NCBI GenBank assembly: GCA_949516455.1
Contig: CATILC010000258.1
Coordinates: 1-9,629, forward strand
DNA length: 9,629 nt
Direction of reading: 5' to 3'
Source of the DNA: Flavobacteriia bacterium
GTDB taxonomy: Bacteria > Bacteroidota > Bacteroidia > Flavobacteriales > Schleiferiaceae
Shown here: positions 7,009 through 9,629 of the stretch, one piece after another
Layout: each line of letters begins with the position of its first letter
Position numbering within the stretch: the stretch's first letter is position 1
Program-made: the position numbers and the translations under genes
The notes under the pieces: model-generated
Told to the model about the DNA's origin: nothing
Database searches by the model: none
Seen by the model: only the letters and a program-made list of their open reading frames with translations

Positions 7009-7452
7009 ATGCAAGCACTGCTCGGCATTCAAAGAATCTCATCTGGTTTTTATCGCCTTGGACTGCGGCCCTTCGGCAAATTGCTCGACGGCCTGAATTA
7101 CCTTCTGTTCAACTCTTCCTTTCCTGGAACAGTAAAGGTGGGCAAAGGGACAGTTTGCGCTTATGGTGGGATCGGACTTGTCGTACACGGAAGGGCAGAG
7201 ATCGGTCAGGGCTGCGTCATTGGTCAGGGCATCACCATTGGTGGGCGTTCCAAGAAAGTGGAAGTGCCGCGCATTGGAAACAACGTCTACCTCGGATCGG
7301 GTTGCCGGATCCTGGGTCCGGTCACCATTGGTGATGAGGTGATCGTAGGACCCAATGCGGTCGTACTTGAAGATGTGCCATCCGGATCCGTGGTGGTGGG
7401 TGTTCCGGCCCGCGTGGTCAGGTCGGGGATCAAAATGAGGGATCTGGTCTGA
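7009..7452 (+). CDS. Serine-acetyltransferase-like hexapeptide-repeat acetyltransferase
   Basis: This is a 147-residue left-handed beta-helix acetyltransferase of the CysE/WcaB type, using acetyl-CoA in the cytoplasm. Hexapeptide repeats run from about residue 41 to 122: VKVGKG, AEIGQGCVIGQGITIGG, PRIGNNVYLGSGCRILG, then VTIGDEVIVGPNAVV. The closing segment VVVGVPARVV (128-137) is the usual C-terminal cap. His60 in VVHGRAEIG lies where CysE proteins carry the catalytic-type His. The protein lacks the long helical N-terminal domain of true CysE (about 270 residues) and is close in size to the colanic-acid protein WcaB, so O-acetylation of a repeat-unit sugar is more likely than cysteine synthesis. 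An in-frame TAA at 6967-6969, with no start codon between it and 7009, fixes this ATG as the earliest start. It overlaps the next gene by one base (TGATG). Confidence 0.85.
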   Translation: MQALLGIQRISSGFYRLGLRPFGKLLDGLNYLLFNSSFPGTVKVGKGTVCAYGGIGLVVHGRAEIGQGCVIGQGITIGGRSKKVEVPRIGNNVYLGSGCRILGPVTIGDEVIVGPNAVVLEDVPSGSVVVGVPARVVRSGIKMRDLV

Positions 7453-8483
7453 TGGCTGATCAAAGCGGCTGTAACCGTCTTCTGATCATTGGCAGCAGTG
7501 TAACTGAGGGTCGTCCAGAGACCATTGGTGGGGCCAATGTGCTCATGGGCAAGTTGCTGGACCACCTGGATACCCGCAACGACATCAACTTCCTTTTTGT
7601 AAAGGCCAACGGCTATCCAAGCGCTGTACGCTCTTTACTGTCTGTCCTTTTCAAGGCATGGTCCAGTCGCGCTCAGTGGGATCTTGTTTTTGTGAATGTT
7701 TCCCAAAGGGGGCTCGTCCTCCTCTTTCCGCTGATGGCTTTGATGAGCGCCTTGCTCGGAAAGAAATGGGCCATGCGGGCATTCGGTGCCGATGCGCTTG
7801 AGGTTTTGGAGCATACACCATGGAAAGGTCTCCTGAAGTGGTGCGTCAAGCGTTCGGCGCTCGTAGGTATGGAGACGCATTCATTGGTCAAGGAATTTTC
7901 CAAGCATACAGCAACGGCCTACTGGATCCCCAATGTGCGGGATGAAGTTGTGGGTGCCTTTTCCGTCAAAAAGGCCTATCAAAAGCGCTTTGTCTTCATT
8001 GCTCATGTCAAGCGATCGAAGGGCATTTTTGACGCCTTGCGCGCCTTTGAGCTGCTCGGTCCCGGGTACACTTTTGACTTTTACGGACCCATAGTGGAGG
8101 AGGAGTGCCGGGAGCTCGAGATGCATCCCTCGTACAAGGGTGTGCTCAGTCCAAAAGAGGTGCCGGAAGTATTGGTCCGATACGACGGTCTCGTCCTTCC
8201 CACATCTTATGCCGGAGAGGGCTACCCGGGCATTGTCATCGAGGCCTATCAGGCAGGTCTTTTCTGCGTATCCACCCAGTGGCGAAGTTTGCCAGAGATC
8301 GTGGAGGAGGGGCAAAGCGGCTTTCTGCTTCCTGTGGGTGATCATGAAGCCATTGCCCATTGCATCAGATCTCTGGACGAGGAGCAATTTGAACGGATGC
8401 GCAACTTCATCCACGGATATCGAAAAAAGTTCGATTCACAGAGCGTTCACAGAGAATTGGTAGATCGATTGATCAAGGCGTGA
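7452..8483 (+). CDS. GT4-like glycosyltransferase
   Basis: This is a 343-residue GT-B glycosyltransferase. The N-terminal domain begins with a strand (RLLIIGSS) and a glycine loop, TIGGANVLMGKLL (24-36), typical of GT4 acceptor domains. The C-terminal domain starts near 180 with the FVFIAHVKRSKGIFDAL segment, whose Lys187 and Lys190 lie in the region that contacts the donor diphosphate. The E-x7-E motif is at Glu256 and Glu264 (GEGYPGIVIEAYQAG), followed by SLPEIVEEGQSGFL, a normal family ending. It should add one sugar of the repeat unit; specificity is unknown. It is only distantly similar to the glycosyltransferase at 5040. It is coupled by TGATG to the acetyltransferase, and only four bases separate it from the lyase-family gene downstream. 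Confidence 0.87.
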   Translation: MADQSGCNRLLIIGSSVTEGRPETIGGANVLMGKLLDHLDTRNDINFLFVKANGYPSAVRSLLSVLFKAWSSRAQWDLVFVNVSQRGLVLLFPLMALMSALLGKKWAMRAFGADALEVLEHTPWKGLLKWCVKRSALVGMETHSLVKEFSKHTATAYWIPNVRDEVVGAFSVKKAYQKRFVFIAHVKRSKGIFDALRAFELLGPGYTFDFYGPIVEEECRELEMHPSYKGVLSPKEVPEVLVRYDGLVLPTSYAGEGYPGIVIEAYQAGLFCVSTQWRSLPEIVEEGQSGFLLPVGDHEAIAHCIRSLDEEQFERMRNFIHGYRKKFDSQSVHRELVDRLIKA

Positions 8484-8487
8484 AGGG

Positions 8488-9629
8488 ATGAAAAAGCTGC
8501 TCTTGTATTTCCACACCTTGCGGCGTCTGCGCTGGATACAGTTGGAATACCAGTTGCGCTATAAATGGAATCTGCGCTTTCGTGGACAGCAGCGGCCGGC
8601 TCTTAAAGGAAGTCCACCGCCTTCCATTCGTCCGACTTTGGTTTACAAGCGGCATCGAATCACTGGGGAGCAAGCCTTCACCTTCTTGTCTCTGAGCCAG
8701 TCCATGGATATGCAAACTGTGGATTGGAACTACTCCGGCCACGGGAAGCTTTGGACCTACAATCTGAATTATTTTGACTTCATCCATAAAATGCCTGTGG
8801 AGGAGGCCCTGAAGTGGATGAGGATCTATGCGAAGAATACAGAGCTCAAGGATGGTTTGGAGCCCTATCCCACCTCTCTTCGCATCATGAACTGGATCCA
8901 TTTCTGCCTCGAACACTCGGTCAGGGAGGAGGACCTGGAGCGCATGATCTACTCGGACGCCCTCTGGCTTCAATCCAAGCTCGAGTACCACATCCTTGCC
9001 AATCATTTGCTGGAGAATCTATTGGCCTGTTGCCTTGCGGCCGTCTACTTTGACCGCGCCGATTGGCAAGAGGAGCGCTTTTCCATGATGCTGGACGAAT
9101 GGAAAGAACAGTTCCATTCAGACGGAGCGCACTATGAACAAAGCCCGATGTACCACATGATCCTGACGGACCGCATGTTGGATCTGTGCCTGCTGCTGAA
9201 GGCACAAGGCGAACAGGAACGCCTGTCCATCTGCCAAAAGGTTCTTCAACCGGCTTTGAATTTTGCAGCCTTTGTCCATCCTTATGGCCATTTGCCCTCA
9301 TTCAACGATTGTGCCCCTGAGGTGGCCAGCTCCTTGGAGGTCATTGAAGACAAGGCCGCGCTGCTCGGTTTGTCTGCACTTCCACCCAAACAGGCGGGTT
9401 CCAGTGGGTTCCGAAAATGGACCTTTCCGAACTGGACGGTTCTGATGGATCTGGGGCCTGTTGGCCCGAGCTATCAATCGGGCCATGCGCATGCCGACAC
9501 TTTTAGTTTTGAGTTGTTCGATCAGCAGCTGGGTCCATTGATCGTTCACACGGGAACGAGCACCTATCAACCCAATGAACGGCGCCAGCACGAGCGCTCC
9601 ACGGCGGCGCACAATACGGTCAGTTATGC
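8488..9629 (+). CDS. Heparinase II/III-family protein, N-terminal 380 codons (3' truncated by window edge)
   Basis: This frame is open from the ATG at 8488 to the window end and is not broken. It matches heparinase II/III-family proteins (PL12/PL21-like): an alpha/alpha toroid domain, then the start of the beta-sandwich domain. Residues 88-99 (LWTYNLNYFDFI) and 127-136 (YPTSLRIMNW) are landmarks of the N-terminal domain. The catalytic-type residues are all present: Asn172 in ANHLLEN, Tyr222 in SPMYH, His333 and His335 in SGHAHADTFSF, and Arg370 with His375 in the STAAHNTV region. The known family reaction is beta-elimination of uronic-acid-containing chains such as heparin, heparan sulfate or alginate. 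No classical signal peptide is seen; the start, MKKLLLYFHTLRRLRW, is basic and amphipathic, so its location is unclear. Members are common in exopolysaccharide loci. The full length is probably 550-700 residues. Confidence 0.87.
   Translation, partial: MKKLLLYFHTLRRLRWIQLEYQLRYKWNLRFRGQQRPALKGSPPPSIRPTLVYKRHRITGEQAFTFLSLSQSMDMQTVDWNYSGHGKLWTYNLNYFDFIHKMPVEEALKWMRIYAKNTELKDGLEPYPTSLRIMNWIHFCLEHSVREEDLERMIYSDALWLQSKLEYHILANHLLENLLACCLAAVYFDRADWQEERFSMMLDEWKEQFHSDGAHYEQSPMYHMILTDRMLDLCLLLKAQGEQERLSICQKVLQPALNFAAFVHPYGHLPSFNDCAPEVASSLEVIEDKAALLGLSALPPKQAGSSGFRKWTFPNWTVLMDLGPVGPSYQSGHAHADTFSFELFDQQLGPLIVHTGTSTYQPNERRQHERSTAAHNTVSY

Noticed and set aside
7881..8414. Long open frame (177 codons) on the minus strand
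   Set aside because: It lies wholly inside the glycosyltransferase at 7452-8483, which has clear GT4 motifs. The antisense translation shows no recognisable domain.
8473..9006. Long open frame (177 codons) on the minus strand
   Set aside because: It is antisense to the heparinase II/III gene, whose frame is uninterrupted and carries the family's conserved residues. No domain is seen in the antisense product.

Overview
The window is a continuous block of a polysaccharide (capsule or exopolysaccharide) biosynthesis locus. Every supported gene is on the + strand. The reading frames at both ends run off the window, so the locus continues on both sides. No rRNA, tRNA, CRISPR array, insertion sequence or phage gene is visible. 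The host is probably a Bacteroidota-like bacterium with roughly 50% GC. This rests on weak hints: most genes lack a clear Shine-Dalgarno sequence, start and stop codons overlap tightly, and the one exported protein has a short signal peptide ending in an Ala-Gln junction. I treat the assignment as inference; no marker gene confirms it.

Layout: (1) positions 1-1295 hold two sulfotransferase-type genes, the first cut off at its 5' end, joined by a TGATG overlap. (2) Positions 1299-4141 hold a Wzx-type flippase and a Wzy/O-antigen-ligase-type membrane polymerase, the export and polymerisation core of a Wzx/Wzy pathway. (3) Positions 4131-6158 hold a third, heparan-sulfate/NodH-like sulfotransferase and a GT4 glycosyltransferase. 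(4) Positions 6155-6925 hold a secreted protein resembling the heparin lyase I / glucuronan lyase jelly-roll family. (5) An 83-base gap, the only real intergenic space, carries two small inverted repeats. (6) Positions 7009-8483 hold a short serine-acetyltransferase-like left-handed beta-helix acetyltransferase and a second GT4 glycosyltransferase. (7) From 8488 to the end lies the first 380 codons of a heparinase II/III-family protein that keeps its catalytic-type Asn, Tyr and His residues.

Read together, the genes suggest a sulfated, probably uronic-acid-containing and possibly O-acetylated polysaccharide. The glycosyltransferases would build a lipid-linked repeat unit, the sulfotransferases and acetyltransferase would decorate it, and Wzx and Wzy would flip and polymerise it. 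The two lyase-type proteins would trim, release or recycle it. The unusual point is the combination: three different sulfotransferases and two unrelated lyase folds, both known for glycosaminoglycan cleavage, inside one wzx/wzy operon. That would fit a bacterial glycosaminoglycan-like sulfated polymer. The polymer's structure cannot be read from the sequence. Sugar-nucleotide synthesis, the priming transferase, chain-length control and PAPS supply are not in this window.
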